Positions 13,010 through 24,459 of a stretch of 64,000 nucleotides of DNA are shown here, in pieces. The translations under genes and the position numbers were made by a program. Within the stretch, counting starts at the first letter, position 1. Every line of letters begins with the position of its first letter. This stretch comes from Pseudisothecium myosuroides (lineage: Eukaryota; Streptophyta; Bryopsida; Hypnales; Lembophyllaceae), in contig OX637287.1 of the NCBI GenBank assembly GCA_951799445.1, positions 32,940,224 to 33,004,223 of the forward strand. Direction: 5' to 3'. The notes under the pieces are model-generated. The model saw only the letters and a program-made list of their open reading frames with translations. It was not told where the DNA came from and made no database searches.

Positions 13010-13195
13010 TACAGTAGAACCTTTCTTAGTGCATAGTGCTAGGACTATGCACTAAGAGAAGTTTATGCAGTTGGAAAAGTTCTATATTGAACTTTGGCTA
13101 GCGTGGCTTCTAACTACTGTTCACAAATAAATGCTTCAAAGTACGACCTCTCTTACTGCATATTATGCACTAAGAGAGTATGCACTACTATTGTA
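13010..13195. mobile_element. pogo-like MITE, copy 1 (degenerate)
   Basis: It begins TACAGTAGAACCTTTCTTAG and ends ACTACTATTGTA, with TA at both edges. Inside are short palindromes, for example GTGCATAGT...ACTATGCAC near 13031-13056. The CAGTARAACCTCT start is characteristic of plant pogo/Tc1-mariner non-autonomous elements. It shares the CTTAGTGCATA subterminal motif with the better preserved copy at 27461-27679. Confidence 0.75.
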
Positions 13196-13216
13196 CATGA
13201 TAAAGTTCTCTCCCTC

Positions 13217-13412
13217 ATAACATTGAGTAACATTAATTACCACTGCCTTGGCTCTATAGTGCAAGGTGTGGAATATTCCACATCCAAGAGCCTTTGCATC
13301 CTCCACCTGTTATGTAGTTACTGATGAAGGACTGTTGGGTTGGGTGTGGAATATACCACACCCTGCACTGTAGAACCAAGGCAGTGCCAGACCAAGCTAC
13401 TGAATGTTATGC
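13217..13412. repeat. Long imperfect inverted repeat (MITE-like)
   Basis: Left arm 13218-13281 and right arm 13345-13411 are complementary, with a spacer of about 60 bp. CACTGCCTTGGCTCTATAGT pairs with ACTGTAGAACCAAGGCAGTG, continued by a GTGTGGAATAT[AT]CCACA block. The outermost bases ATAACATT and AATGTTAT also pair. It sits only about 20 bp from the pogo-like MITE. No target duplication was established. Confidence 0.6.
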
Positions 13413-13766
13413 TGTCAAGTTGATCTTTTCAATAGCTTGAGAGTGAAGCTTACTTCTTCTGGAATACTCGCCGCCTACTCCATGTGCGGTAATGAGCCAA
13501 ACCCCGCCAATTTCGCACAACAGGTAAAGTCTAACCTCGTAAACAATCAACAACAGCACACATGATCTCAGCATGTAGTCATGTACCAAACCAATTCTAA
13601 ACCCCTTCAGTACCAAGGATTCAATTGTCCAATTTCAATTGATCATATCATTCAAATAATAAAATTCAAATGAAATTATATTTTCTATCACCGGAACAGT
13701 GAAGAACATTGAATTTGTTGGTCCAAAACAAATAAAAAATTGAACAGTAGAAAGTCCTCATGTGAC

Positions 13767-14453
13767 CTAATTCAGAAGTGCTACAATCACATGAGACCCA
13801 GTTTCGGCTTGAGTGGTGAAACCGGTAGCACTGGAGAAAAATGTTGAATGGGATGCACAAGGTAAAGGATCGTAGAAAGTGAAGCACTACTTACCGCTGC
13901 TGTAAACTAATCTGCGCAACCCTAAGTCCCGAAATTAAACCACTTGAGACACGACACAGAGAAATGTAAAAGGGTTATGAAAGGATATGAATTTACCGGA
14001 GATGGCAAACTGAAAGTGAACGCATCATCATCTTCTAAATCGCTCAATTCAAAATCTGTCAGAACAGTCACTAAAATTGTGAGTGCACGTCCGAAAAGTT
14101 TTCATTGCAGAGATTGTCAAATTTCAAAGATGATTGTAATTTAATCTCACCATCGACACTCTTAGGCATTTTGATAAACTCTGCAATTCAGATGCTTGAA
14201 CTCCACACAAAACAATTGATCGAGTCAATCCGTTCTGTTGACACCCACATTAGAATTTGCTGCTTCATACCCACGACGCCATTGATGTAACGCCCTGTGA
14301 AGAAACAATGAATTGGAGAGACAACAGAGGGACGAGCATGCATTTCTGCAGCCCTTTGATTCGGGAAATTTGGAGAATTCACGAATTGATTGACTGCGTA
14401 ACGTGGGATTGTAGGTCACCAACCTTGCGCTATGTGCAGTTTCCAGATCCAAG
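13767..14453 (-). CDS. Small gene of micro-exons, unknown product (5' exon unresolved)
   Basis: Minus-strand exons in one continuous frame: 14424-14453, 14245-14294 (50 nt), 14151-14180 (30 nt), 13997-14070, 13895-13911 (17 nt), 13767-13830, ending in TAG. Each carries GT and AG at the right places and all junction phases agree. The predicted C-terminal part reads ALHQWRRGYEAANSNVEF, then IKMPKSVDVTVLTDFELSDL with an acidic EDDDAF, FTFSLPSP, and ends SHVIVALLN. I do not recognise the family. A GC-richer open stretch at 14540-14722 (minus) is probably the 5' exon, but I could not find a junction in the right phase. It diverges from the F-box gene across a short shared upstream region. Confidence 0.5.
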
Positions 14454-14722
14454 CTTAATCCATAATTAGGGGAGATTTACTAATGCTGTCTATAAATAGA
14501 CTAATTAGGCAAAATTTAGCACTAATTACAAGAAATCCGAAGCTTGCTCCGAGGCTGTTGTCGACCGCAGTTCGGACCGAGCCTAGAGGACTGCTGCTTT
14601 CTTGTTCTTGAGCTCACAGGGACAGTCAGTGTTTTCATTAACTTAGAGTGCACGAAGCCCATGATTTTCCATGCACATTCGTAAATCGAAGCTGCAGCGG
14701 ATCGTGAGAGAAAATTGGGCAC

Positions 14723-14991
14723 GCCGAAATCGGTTCGAGAGATTAGGGCTTACGGAATTTGTAGGGCTTGCAGAGGTTTGTGGTCATGGCAGGGATTGCA
14801 GAGGATTGTGGGCATTGTAAGGATTACTGAAGATTTTGAGCACTGCAGGGTTTGTGGGCATTGCAGGGATTACAGAAGACTGTTGATACTGGCAAAGTTA
14901 TAATGCTGTGAGTTTGTTGTTGTAGTTGCAGTAATTGTCGTAGTTTTTGTAGTTGTTCTTATAGTTGTTGTTCTTGTTGTCATCGTCGTCA
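14723..14991. promoter_or_regulatory. Divergent promoter and F-box 5' UTR with degenerate repeats
   Basis: This lies between the presumed 5' exon of the micro-exon gene (minus) and the F-box start codon (plus). About 14758-14880 consists of loosely repeated units built on GGCATTGCAGGGATTACAGA. It is followed by a GTT/GTAGTT-rich tract (14905-14990) ending directly at the F-box ATG. Both look like untranslated leader sequence. Confidence 0.4.
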
Positions 14992-16164
14992 ATGGGGGAG
15001 ATCATGTCCTTGGACGACGCCCTCGACTCCACCATATGGCGCCACCTCCCTCCCGAGCTCCTCACCCGCATCCTCCACCACCTCCCTCTCGAAGTCCTCT
15101 ACCACTTCCGCTGCATCTCCAAGCCCTTCCACTCGCTCCCCACCTCCCCCCAATTCTGCACTTCTCTCTCCCACCCTCGCTCCCCTCACTCCTACCTCCT
15201 GGGCCTCAACCAAATCGGCTCTCTCTCCAACTGCCCCATCCTCAACCCCTGCACCCAGTCCTGGCGCGTCCTCGACCTCTCTTTCCTCGAGTCTCGCTTC
15301 GAGCGTTTCACCTTCGAGCGCTGGAGCTCCTACGACGACCGCTGGGGCAGCAGCGAGTTCAAGGGCGTCACCTCCCACGGGGGTTTACTCTGCGTCTCCG
15401 TCCGCATCCACGAATGTGAGGAAGACGCCATCTTCGTGTGTAACCCGCTTACCAAAGCCTGCAACTTGCTGCCCTTGATTGTGGAGAGCACATGGGGTTT
15501 ATGTTTGGGGTTGGCCATTCATATGGAAGCGTATGGCCATTACCGAGTTTTTGCAACGAAGCATGGCAAGGTGGAGAACAGCAACAAGTATGAGCAACGG
15601 CTCTACATGTATGACTCGATTGGAACAATGTGGAAGCTTTTGCCCAAATGCCCACGGTTTAGGGTTGACTCGGTTTCGGGGGTGTTTTGCAATGGGGTTT
15701 ATTATGCGTTGTACGAGGATGCATCCGAAGATGTGCTCATGTCGTATGATGTGGATCATGAGGTGTGGGTGGACACAGGGGTGGTGATGACGATGCAGGG
15801 GTTCAATAAGAAGTTGGTGGTAGTAGGGGAGAAGAGATTGTTTTGTGTTTCTTCAGCGAGAGATGGCAGTGAGAATGATTTGTATTTGACCATTGTGGAG
15901 GTGAATTTGTATATGAGTTCGGCGGTGAGAATCTCGGTCATGGAGCATGTCAAGTTGCCGGAGGAGGGGCAGTTCTATCACAAGAATTGGAATGTGATCG
16001 GGTACCGAAACGCGATTGTGCTGCTCACCAGGTCGCAGGTGCCGTTTGTGTTTGACTTGACCGAGGATCTGCCGGAGTGGAAGCCGCTGGATATGGGGGG
16101 GAATGCGAGGTTGCCGAAGTTGCTGGTGGCTTGTACGTTTGATTTGCGTGCGACAGTGGATTGA
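14992..16164 (+). CDS. F-box protein, intronless
   Basis: A single open frame of 390 codons starts at the ATG at 14992; the upstream in-frame extension lacks an ATG. Residues about 13-55 form an F-box: WRHLPPELLTRILHHLPLEV, then RCISKPFHSLPTSPQF, matching the LPxELxxxILxxLPxxxLxRxRxVCKxWxxL pattern. The rest carries kelch/FBA-like plant F-box associated blocks such as SHGGLLCVS, FVCNPLTKACNLLPL and VMSYDVDHEVWVDTGVV. F-box proteins bind SKP1 through this motif and bring substrates to SCF ubiquitin ligases. The first 500 bp are far richer in C (CTCCCT-type codons) than the remainder, a strong internal composition shift. Substrate cannot be predicted. Confidence 0.88.
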   Translation: MGEIMSLDDALDSTIWRHLPPELLTRILHHLPLEVLYHFRCISKPFHSLPTSPQFCTSLSHPRSPHSYLLGLNQIGSLSNCPILNPCTQSWRVLDLSFLESRFERFTFERWSSYDDRWGSSEFKGVTSHGGLLCVSVRIHECEEDAIFVCNPLTKACNLLPLIVESTWGLCLGLAIHMEAYGHYRVFATKHGKVENSNKYEQRLYMYDSIGTMWKLLPKCPRFRVDSVSGVFCNGVYYALYEDASEDVLMSYDVDHEVWVDTGVVMTMQGFNKKLVVVGEKRLFCVSSARDGSENDLYLTIVEVNLYMSSAVRISVMEHVKLPEEGQFYHKNWNVIGYRNAIVLLTRSQVPFVFDLTEDLPEWKPLDMGGNARLPKLLVACTFDLRATVD

Positions 16165-18000
16165 CGACAAAGCTCTCAAGGTATGAGAGTATCCCTCTCT
16201 CTTAGTCCTTCGGATGGGGTTTAGGGTTTAGGGCGAAGATGAGAACGTGTGTAGGATTTCAATCACTTTTTCTGTGTAATGTCATGTCCCCCTTCACCAT
16301 ATAGGAAGGGAGAGGTTCCATTCATCACACAGGTGAACCTTGAATTTGTAGCTACAACAATCTAGAAACTTGCACCATGTAAAATTTTGCACATTTATTT
16401 TGTGTTAAGCGCAAAATCAATTTGCAAAAACCTAAAATGTCAATACGGGAAGTATTTTCACACTGAACACAAAGCAAAGCACACCTGTATCTATGGTCAA
16501 TGGAGCCTCTAATGCACTGTATGGTTAGTGGAGTCTCTACCTTATCTTCTTTCAATGTCTGTGGGAGTGTAGATACACTTGAAGCTTAGGCAATCTCTTG
16601 TCATCTTCGGGCCTGAGCAGTAGTATAGTTTTGAGAATCCATTCTTGACAACATATTTGCCTTTGCATTATGATTCAGAGTTCCCAGGAGTCTTTCTGTA
16701 CTGTAGAGTCTATAATACTGCTAGCAAGCGTGGTGACACTTTTTTTTTTCGTTTTTGCTCGTTTGGGGGGGGCGAAGAAATTCCACACTTGCAGATTAGA
16801 ACCAAGAAACCCTATTTCGCTTCTTTGATTTCTAATCTGGTAATTCTTACTTGTGGCGTCAGTGCACACAACATTCTTTAGAGGCCTTGTGTTGGACGCA
16901 AGAATCTGAATCCATCATTCTGACTTTGTCAAATATTTCGCTGAAGTTGGCATTGCTGGCATGGAATCTTGTCATTTCTTACGTAGCGAAGAGTCAACAG
17001 GAACTGCATGTTATTAGAAGAATACTGAGGAAAATCCAAGCCCAGAAAGCCAATCAATCATTGACCAGTTTCGTGGAAGATTATGTTGGTTCCAATTTTC
17101 AGTAAAACGTGTTGGCTTACAAGTTAGGACTAAAGAATGTTATGGAGTCATTCATCTGTAGCTACATGCTTCTTGTTGTCTTAGGCGTACAAGTTACAAG
17201 TCCTTGTCAAATGAACGTCTACGCAATAGATTTAGATTGTTCAGATTCTTTACTCTCCTCGTTTGTTGTCTCTACCTCTATTGGTAAGACTCAACAATGG
17301 TTTGAAAATGTAGGTTTGTTGAAAGCAATAACAGCAAGTTAGGGCCACCATTCCAAAGAATGACGTGGTTACAAGTGTAGTGACATTCTAAGATTACCAA
17401 GAACTGAGGATTTTGTTGAAGATTAAATGAAATCTATTCGTTTCTGTTTGGGTAGAAAAACTTGTGATCAGCTGCTTGTTTGCAATCACTATTTGGTCTT
17501 GAATTTGGGTTCCTTCCGTGGATGGGTGCCAGCAGGTATTGCGAGTTCAGACTACAGTATACTGATTCAGCATGAAAGAGAACCCTCAAGCCCAGTCATG
17601 CGGATTATTTCTGATCTTCTGAATTGCAACTTAGTACAATTTCTGAATTGTAGATAGTATCCATGTGACGAAAGGCCCAGATCTAAAGACTTAGATATTT
17701 GGCATTATCCAAAAATCAGGAGCTTTGAATCCCTGCCTTGAATTGACAGACAACACAGATATGGAGTGCGTTTTCAATGCTTAGAAATGCTAACGCTGTT
17801 CTCTCCAAGCCCGTCCTTGTTGGTTGGTGACTTTGTAAACATTTCATGTCTGCAACTTCCAACTATCTGGTAAAGAGAAAACTTGTGGCCTGCTTTGCAA
17901 GGTTGCATTGAGTGCGTGGCCAGTTACAGTTGATTTGAACGCCAATTTGCAGCTGTATTAGCAATTCTTTTGTGGATTAGGAATTTCAGACGTTAAGGGT
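16165..18000 (+). other. F-box 3' UTR and adjoining non-coding region
   Basis: Directly after the stop, 16220-16233 holds two telomere-type units (TTTAGGGTTTAGGG), probably chance or a telo-box rather than an end of a chromosome. Beyond about 16400 there are only short, mutually incompatible frames; I see no gene. Confidence 0.45.
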
Positions 18001-20110
18001 GGACTACAATGCACCTGGAGTTGGCCAAACCTTGCATTGGAATTTTTAAAAAAAAAATTGGAATTCTACATGGAAGTGTGCAAGAGGACAATTAGAATTG
18101 TGGTTGGCAAAATTTTTGTAGGAGGCTTGTGAAAAGTGAGGGAGGCAAGTTTGACTCTCAAGCTCATTTGAGATTCAAATACAAGACTAAGGTTCATTTT
18201 AACCCCTAAAGCCAATTGGATGTTGAATGGACAATTGAAAATTTGGATAGGTTCCTATGAAGTCAATTTTGGTTCACTTGGATGTTTACAAAATTTTAAC
18301 ACAAGGTGTGAGCATCTATCCTCTTAGTGGAAATATAATTTTTTTCCAATTAGGTGCTTGAATTAGAAGTTATGCTATCTTGAATTTTTTGACAATTTAG
18401 GCAATTTGGGCATCTTTGGGGCATCTTTTGTAAAAATGCTCATCAACTTTTGAAATTTGGCATGTATGTGACTATTGAAATATGGCATAAGAATTTACTT
18501 TTTTAACCACTAAACGCCCAAAGTCCCCTCGAGGGACATTTGGGATTTCGGGCAGGCCCGTGTGACCTGAAATTTTGACCTAATTTTTTGAAACTTTTTT
18601 TGAAGATAGGAAATCACATTAGCTTTCTAAAAATATAATTTTTTTTCCAATCGATGCCTAGGAGTAAAAGTTATACCATCTAGAGTCTTAAAAGCAGTTC
18701 ATTGGGTAGGAAAAAAAAATTGAAAAATTGATTTTTTTTTAATTTAATTTTTTCCTCAAAGATTATGTTTTTGTCTACATTTGAAGCTTTAATTCATTCT
18801 ATTTGAACTCAGAATGAGAAAGTTATGGACAATCTTGTTTTCCGGGCAATCTAAGCATTTTCTTCAGAAAAACAACTTATAGTATTCATTTTTGAATGCA
18901 ATTTTCAAATTTTTTCAAATTTTTTTTGACTAGGTTAAGTTTGTTTGCAAGAAAAATCCCATCATTGGAATTATGGTGCTTTAATTCCTCCTAAGAGTTA
19001 TTAACAATTTAGTGTTTTGTTCAATTTTGGACCTACTTCTACTTAACAATTTTTTTATATGTGAAAATCAAGTTTTAACATTCTAAATTTTTTTCCAGAT
19101 TCTCAACTCAAATGTTCAACATAAAATATTTTAACTTTATGGTGTGTAGTGCAAAATAAATCCACAAATGGCCGTCAAAGTCATTTGAAATTGCAAGCCA
19201 CAGTTCAAAAAAACTTCTTTTTCCAACTTCAAATGCTAATATCTTCCAATCCGTACAATCAAATTTCATGAAAATTTTACCACATGATCTGAGACAAGTG
19301 AAGTACAAGATCCTATGGTTAGATTCTAAAAAAAAGTTTTTTTTTGTTTAGGGACTGATCGTAGCAGAATTGGCAGTTTTCAATGGTTTCGGAGCCAGAA
19401 AATGCCTTGGGCTTTCAGGGATTAAAATTAGTTTTCAAATCACATTCTAAAAGGAGTCAAACTTTGTTAGCTACGTCGGTGTGGTTTCAAAATATAATGT
19501 TTTCTTCTAACTTCAAGCCCTATTATCTTACAATTTGTGAAGTCAAAGTTCTTGAAATATTTCTTGCATATTCCAAAATGTTTGTTTCTAATTTCAAATA
19601 AAAAATTTCTTCATTGTGTAGCAAATCATCAAAAAAAGACTAGTGTCTTCCAAATTCACTTAACCTTGTTGCATTGTAGTGATTTAGAGTGAGCTTATGA
19701 AATTTTTCATGAATGAACCTAACATCATGTACTTGTGAATGGTCAAAATCCACATTTTTGTGTGGAGAACAAATTGTACTCCAATAGGTCTCAAATTCTG
19801 TTCATCATGTTTTGGAGGAATGAAGAAAATTTATTCTTTACACTTCAAACATTATAATCTTTCAATCCATAGGATGAAATTTTTCCCACAAATTGCCTCA
19901 CTTTGAGGGGGTTTATTTTACAAAGCCTACCAACTTATAGAGCTACAATTACACTTCAAAAATTACTTGTGGTAATAGAATTTTCAAATTTACTTACAAA
20001 TTTACTAAGATTTTTCACTCTCCAAAGTTTCCAAAGTGTGAAACTAAATTAAACTATAAGCTAGTTGTTACTAGTAGTACAAAGAGCAGAGGACTGTTAG
20101 TTTTTAATTT
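18000..20110. repeat. Degenerate AT-rich dispersed repeat tract
   Basis: Related phrases recur at irregular spacing: AAATATAATTTTTTTCCAAT followed by GATGCCTAGGAGTAAAAGTT-type text at about 18335-18390 and 18635-18690, and TTTAACCCCTAAA-like motifs near 18199 and 18507. Many T runs and A runs occur. No frame longer than about 70 codons. It resembles decayed transposon sequence without recognisable protein domains. Confidence 0.5.
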
Positions 20111-20120
20111 TTTGAATAAT

Positions 20121-20121
<1 letters not shown>

Positions 20122-20162
<41 letters not shown>

Positions 20163-20198
20163 GTAATAATAATAATAGTAATAATAATAATAATAATA

Positions 20199-20261
<63 letters not shown>

Positions 20262-20262
20262 G
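20122..20262. repeat. (AAT)n microsatellite
   Basis: About 140 bp of nearly pure AAT repeats with a few AGT variants. An apparent 50-residue isoleucine run read from it is an artefact of the repeat. Confidence 0.97.
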
Positions 20263-23050
20263 GATTGCAATCTTACAATTACAAATCTATTGCTAAATTT
20301 ATTCTAAAATTGATAATATTAAGGATGTAATTAATTATTGAAGGAAATTTATATTTTAGGATCCATTGCATTGTGAATGAATCCCAATTTGTTTCTAGCA
20401 AGGTTGTTTTCTTCTAAAGTTCATGTGGCTATAGCTTTTTTCTAATTGTCAATTTTGTCTATTGTGCTTTTTGTTGGCAATAATTTGTATTAATCTTTTT
20501 TTAGGACTAGATTGAGCCAGATTCAATATTGACTTTGACACATATCCTTTATGGTTCCACATTCACACGCTTCTTAACAAGATTGTACATTATGGATACA
20601 ACAATTGAAGATATTGACTCCTATAGTTCAGTCTAGAAACCTTGTCTACATAAAAATCCAAAGACAATTGGTAGTTGTAGACTATAATAAAATAGTAGAC
20701 AAAATATTCTATTCAATTTGACTTTTTCATTGCTTAATCCTTTAGTGAACGGTTGACCACTTTTTGGTCGAATTTTGGATTCTTTGTCTTTTACTGCCCT
20801 CAATACAGGGTATTTGAAAAACTCAAAGTGTAATGCAAATAGAGCTTCAACATGCACTCCAAACAAATCCAATTTCAGAAAATTGTGTACAGTAACAAGG
20901 TAGCTGTGCTTGTCCAAAGACAAGAGGGCCGACCTAAGTCATACCTTCTAAGTCGCATATGGGTGGTTGCAAGAAAGACCGACCGTTTTTTGTAGCGTTT
21001 TCCACAGTACTCACTTTTTCTTTCAGGAGTACTGTATAATTAGAAAAATAATTTTAAAAAAATGTGAAAAATATTTTTCATGTACAAACCTTTAAGAAGA
21101 AGGTACCCTAAGAAGGAAAAGTATAGAAAAAATCGCTAAGTAGAAGAACTAAAAAGGTCTCATAAACTAGCAAACTTGCAGGAAAATAGGTCCTTTCACA
21201 TTTTAATTTGTAAAAAATAGGGAAAGAAATTTTTGAGGAAATTAAAAATTGGAAATTTGGGAGAACTTTATAATGAAGAGATTTCACCAAAAGAATTATC
21301 TCAAAACCATCTTCAATATTCAAAAGTGCGCATGCAAGGGAGCCCTATTTGCACGCATGTGGAGGACATAAAATAATGTTTTTTTAGATTTCCTTTGGTA
21401 GGCACATGGGTCCCTAGTGTAAAAATAGACCACAAAAATTTCAGCTCTAGATCATTAATTTTGGGTACTCCCCAGTACTAAAAAACCCTAAATCGCAAAG
21501 TGTGACAAATTAGCCAAAATTAAAATTAAATATAAAATGATTTTTGAAAATTTCTGAAAAATAAGGGATCTAATAATTGTCATATTATCCATCTTCAATA
21601 AAAATTTCAAATTAATCGGGCTCATACTTCAAAAGTTATAGCAAATGACAACTTTGCCAATCCAAGTGTGACGCAAAATACTGTACTAGTCTTTCTTGCA
21701 ACCACCCATAAATACTCAGCAATTCATGTGATTCTATTTGAAATTGACGCCTAAGAACGATAGAAACGTTCCATGAATTGTGGAGGCATGTTTCAAAAGT
21801 TATGGGCAATAATGTATTATGTTGCTTCAGCTGAAGGCTACTTTGATGCATCGCACTTTGAAGATCACTCACAACAAATTGCACCATCAGATCATGTTCA
21901 TTTTTTGTTTTTTTCACGAATAAAGCCTACAACATCAATTCCTACGGTCTAATATGGGATTACTTCCTTGGAGTAGTGATGAAATTTTCCCTTTTCCAAA
22001 TTTGTATTGAAAAAATGCACTCGCCCCCCAGATCAACCACGGTCACTAAAGGGTTAAAGTGGCAAGGTGCCAACATGAATCCTATTTGTACATGACAAGG
22101 ACATATGGCCGTTGCCACATAGGCTAGCCGTTGTCATATAGGTTGGGCATGAGTACTCCGATGTCAACTTGGCATGTACTACACGATCCCTTCCATCATC
22201 CATTGGGCCAAAATTTCGCTGGCAACTTGTGACATTGACCATATAAATGGAAATATCCCTTTTTCTAAATATCAAACAATGAATTTGAGGCCAAAGGTAC
22301 TAGGCATCCAAAAACCCAATTTTGCTTTAATGCCTAAAAAATAACTTGACCTAGCCAAAAGTGGTTATCATGGCATTATAGACTTGAATACAAAGGGCCT
22401 TGCTTTAGTAAAAGGTGTACAAAGAACATGATCATTCAACAAAAATGTAGTGGAAGAATGCATCTACAGTATAGTCGAGAATGTAGCCAATTTATGGTGA
22501 AATCTAAGAAGTGATTTAAGGATGAAACAGGGCCATATTACTTGGTTGTAAAATTTTAGGACGATATACTTGAACAATTTAACCTTGCAATGTATTTGTG
22601 GATACTAAATATCCAATGGATGATAGAGAATCCTCTTTCTATATAAGACAAAAGTGCAAGTGTTCATCCTCGAAATTTTGTGTGAAAAGGGGAGATATTG
22701 CACAATAGTTTGACCTCCAATGAGTGCTCTTGATTTCTTTTAAGCAAATGATTTCTAGGGTACCAAATAGGATGATTTTTACAGTTACCAAGATGACATT
22801 CTAGGATTAAATAGACTAAGATCTTATGGTTGATTTCATCAGAAAATTGGAAAAATTGGAAATTTTAGCCTTGTTTTGTGAAAGAATATTTTGAAGCAAT
22901 TTTGAACCTCGAGACACCACAAGCCTTTAGAGTTTAATGACACAAAGCATCCCAATGTTCATTAAAGTATACGGAGTAATAAAATATTTTTTGAATAAGA
23001 TAATATTATCTATAAAGTACATGTTTTCACCAAAATTCTTATCACCTACA
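20263..23050. other. AT-rich intergenic DNA without genes
   Basis: No coding frame with supporting features was seen. The phrase TCTTGCAACCACCCATA at about 21692-21708 has its complement at about 20959-20975 (TATGGGTGGTTGCAAGAAAG), so 20,930-21,710 could be an inverted-terminal element of about 0.8 kb containing decayed sequence. Confidence 0.4.
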
Positions 23051-24232
23051 TCAGTTTTTTGTTCTTTTTGACTGGTTACTAGATTCATTACCATACTCTT
23101 TTCCAGAATCACTATTAGAATCACTGTCCGAGTCACTATCAGAATCACTATCAGAATCACTATCAGAATCGCTATCAGAACTACTATTTGAATCATGGAA
23201 TTCTATTTTATTATCATCACTATCAACAATATTAACATATTCATCTTCTTTACTTCCTCTGCAAATTTCCTTTTTATTTCCTTTCCGTTTTGCTATTGTC
23301 AAAGATTTATTTATACCAATTCTTGGTTTTTTATTACGGCTTTTCTTCCAATTTGTCACTATTCGGTCTAATTCCCACAATGTTTGGGTATCAAGGTCTT
23401 CAACTATAACTTCTACTTGATGGTCACCTTTGTCTTCACCATTGGAAAGAATTTGTATCACTTGTGAAATCTTCTGTTCGGGGAGCATTTGAAGATCTTC
23501 CGTTAACTTTATTTGTTCGTCATATGTCATTTGCCTCTTATTCAAGTCGTTCCGATTTGGTTTGGGTAGTTTTGGAGAGCGTTTTCTTGCTACATACTTA
23601 TTAACTTTGGGTTTCGCATTCCATTGTTTTTCAAATATATTTGATAATGCTCGTGCCATCTTGTGTACATCATGATTCACGCTATTATAGGTCATTGCGT
23701 TCGAAAATGTTAGCCTCACATCAAAAGCAAAATCTTCGGGATTTCTATAACGACCATCGTGCAAATTTTCATTTATTGTACCCAAATCCATTGGTTTTTT
23801 GATAATCCCAAGGTAATCCGGAATGCATAACTTGACGGGATCAACCGACTCATTGAACACCCAACCATTCTTGTGCATCATCAATGTTTGTAAGATTACC
23901 AAACAACGCTTCATTATTCCATCATGGCTAAGATCCACCTTTTTTCGCTTTCCGAGTGTAGTGAGTTTTGTCACACTTGAATCATCATCCCAATTCATAA
24001 GTTTGTCATTATCATAGAATGAATTTGGTTTTGCTATGCGATTGGAGTGTTTATACTTGACATCCTCATAATATGTTTGTGGTACTTGAAGAACATTTTC
24101 ACTTGAATTCATTTTTGTTAATGCGTCCAAATGTGTTTTCATTTTATTTTTTAGTTTATACCTTTCATGTGCTTCATGAGTTCCAATGTTCACATTCATA
24201 GTCTTAATATAGAATAATGATTTTTTATACAT
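23051..24232 (-). CDS. GTE: Bromodomain plus NET domain protein (GTE/BET-like), intronless
   Basis: A single open frame of 393 codons from a true ATG at 24232. Residues about 105-205 are a bromodomain: PVKLCIPDYLGIIKKPMDLG carries the conserved PDY...I..PMDLGTI, FAFDVRLTFSNAMTYN carries the DVRL.F.NA..YN block, including the Asn expected to bind acetyl-lysine. Residues about 235-300 match a NET domain: MTYDEQIKLTEDLQMLP and later DLDTQTLWELDRIVTNWKK. The tail is an SD repeat (about 10 Ser-Asp pairs). This is the layout of plant GTE proteins, which read acetylated histones and help transcription. Typical GTE genes have introns; this copy has none, uses AT-rich codons and lies in repeats, suggesting a retroposed copy. 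The intact frame argues it is not a dead pseudogene. Confidence 0.85.
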   Translation of the reverse strand: MYKKSLFYIKTMNVNIGTHEAHERYKLKNKMKTHLDALTKMNSSENVLQVPQTYYEDVKYKHSNRIAKPNSFYDNDKLMNWDDDSSVTKLTTLGKRKKVDLSHDGIMKRCLVILQTLMMHKNGWVFNESVDPVKLCIPDYLGIIKKPMDLGTINENLHDGRYRNPEDFAFDVRLTFSNAMTYNSVNHDVHKMARALSNIFEKQWNAKPKVNKYVARKRSPKLPKPNRNDLNKRQMTYDEQIKLTEDLQMLPEQKISQVIQILSNGEDKGDHQVEVIVEDLDTQTLWELDRIVTNWKKSRNKKPRIGINKSLTIAKRKGNKKEICRGSKEDEYVNIVDSDDNKIEFHDSNSSSDSDSDSDSDSDSDSDSDSDSNSDSGKEYGNESSNQSKRTKN

Positions 24233-24459
24233 TATAATTGCATGATAAATTAGACTAAGTATGTAATTAATATATTATAAATTTTTGATATTTACTAATA
24301 TTATATATATGTACACAACATTATAGATTTTATTACTAAACGTCATAAAAGTAATATGACTAGAATATATAGTGGACTTTGAATTTGAAAAAGTAAAAAA
24401 ACAAAAAGATTCAAAAAGTAAAAATGACTAATTTTTAGAAGGTATATTATATATCTAAA

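Noticed and set aside
13407..13616. Minus-strand frame with a hydrophobic stretch, and a competing plus-strand exon-like segment at 13434-13521 (SGILAAYSMCGNEPNPANF)
   Set aside because: Both strands look partly coding, neither joins the flanking exons in phase; it may be 3' UTR of the micro-exon gene. Left unannotated.
14965..14991. Nine-codon extension at the start of the F-box frame
   Set aside because: The upstream start would be TTG; the first ATG is at 14992 and the extension is part of a GTT-rich leader.
14989..15378. Minus-strand open frame opposite the F-box gene
   Set aside because: Shadow of the C-rich first part of the F-box gene; Val/Glu/Gly-rich and without motif.
16220..16233. 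Two telomere-type repeats
   Set aside because: Only two units inside a gene's 3' region; not an interstitial telomere array.
20112..20330. Open frame encoding a long isoleucine run
   Set aside because: It is a translation of the (AAT)n microsatellite and has no other protein content.
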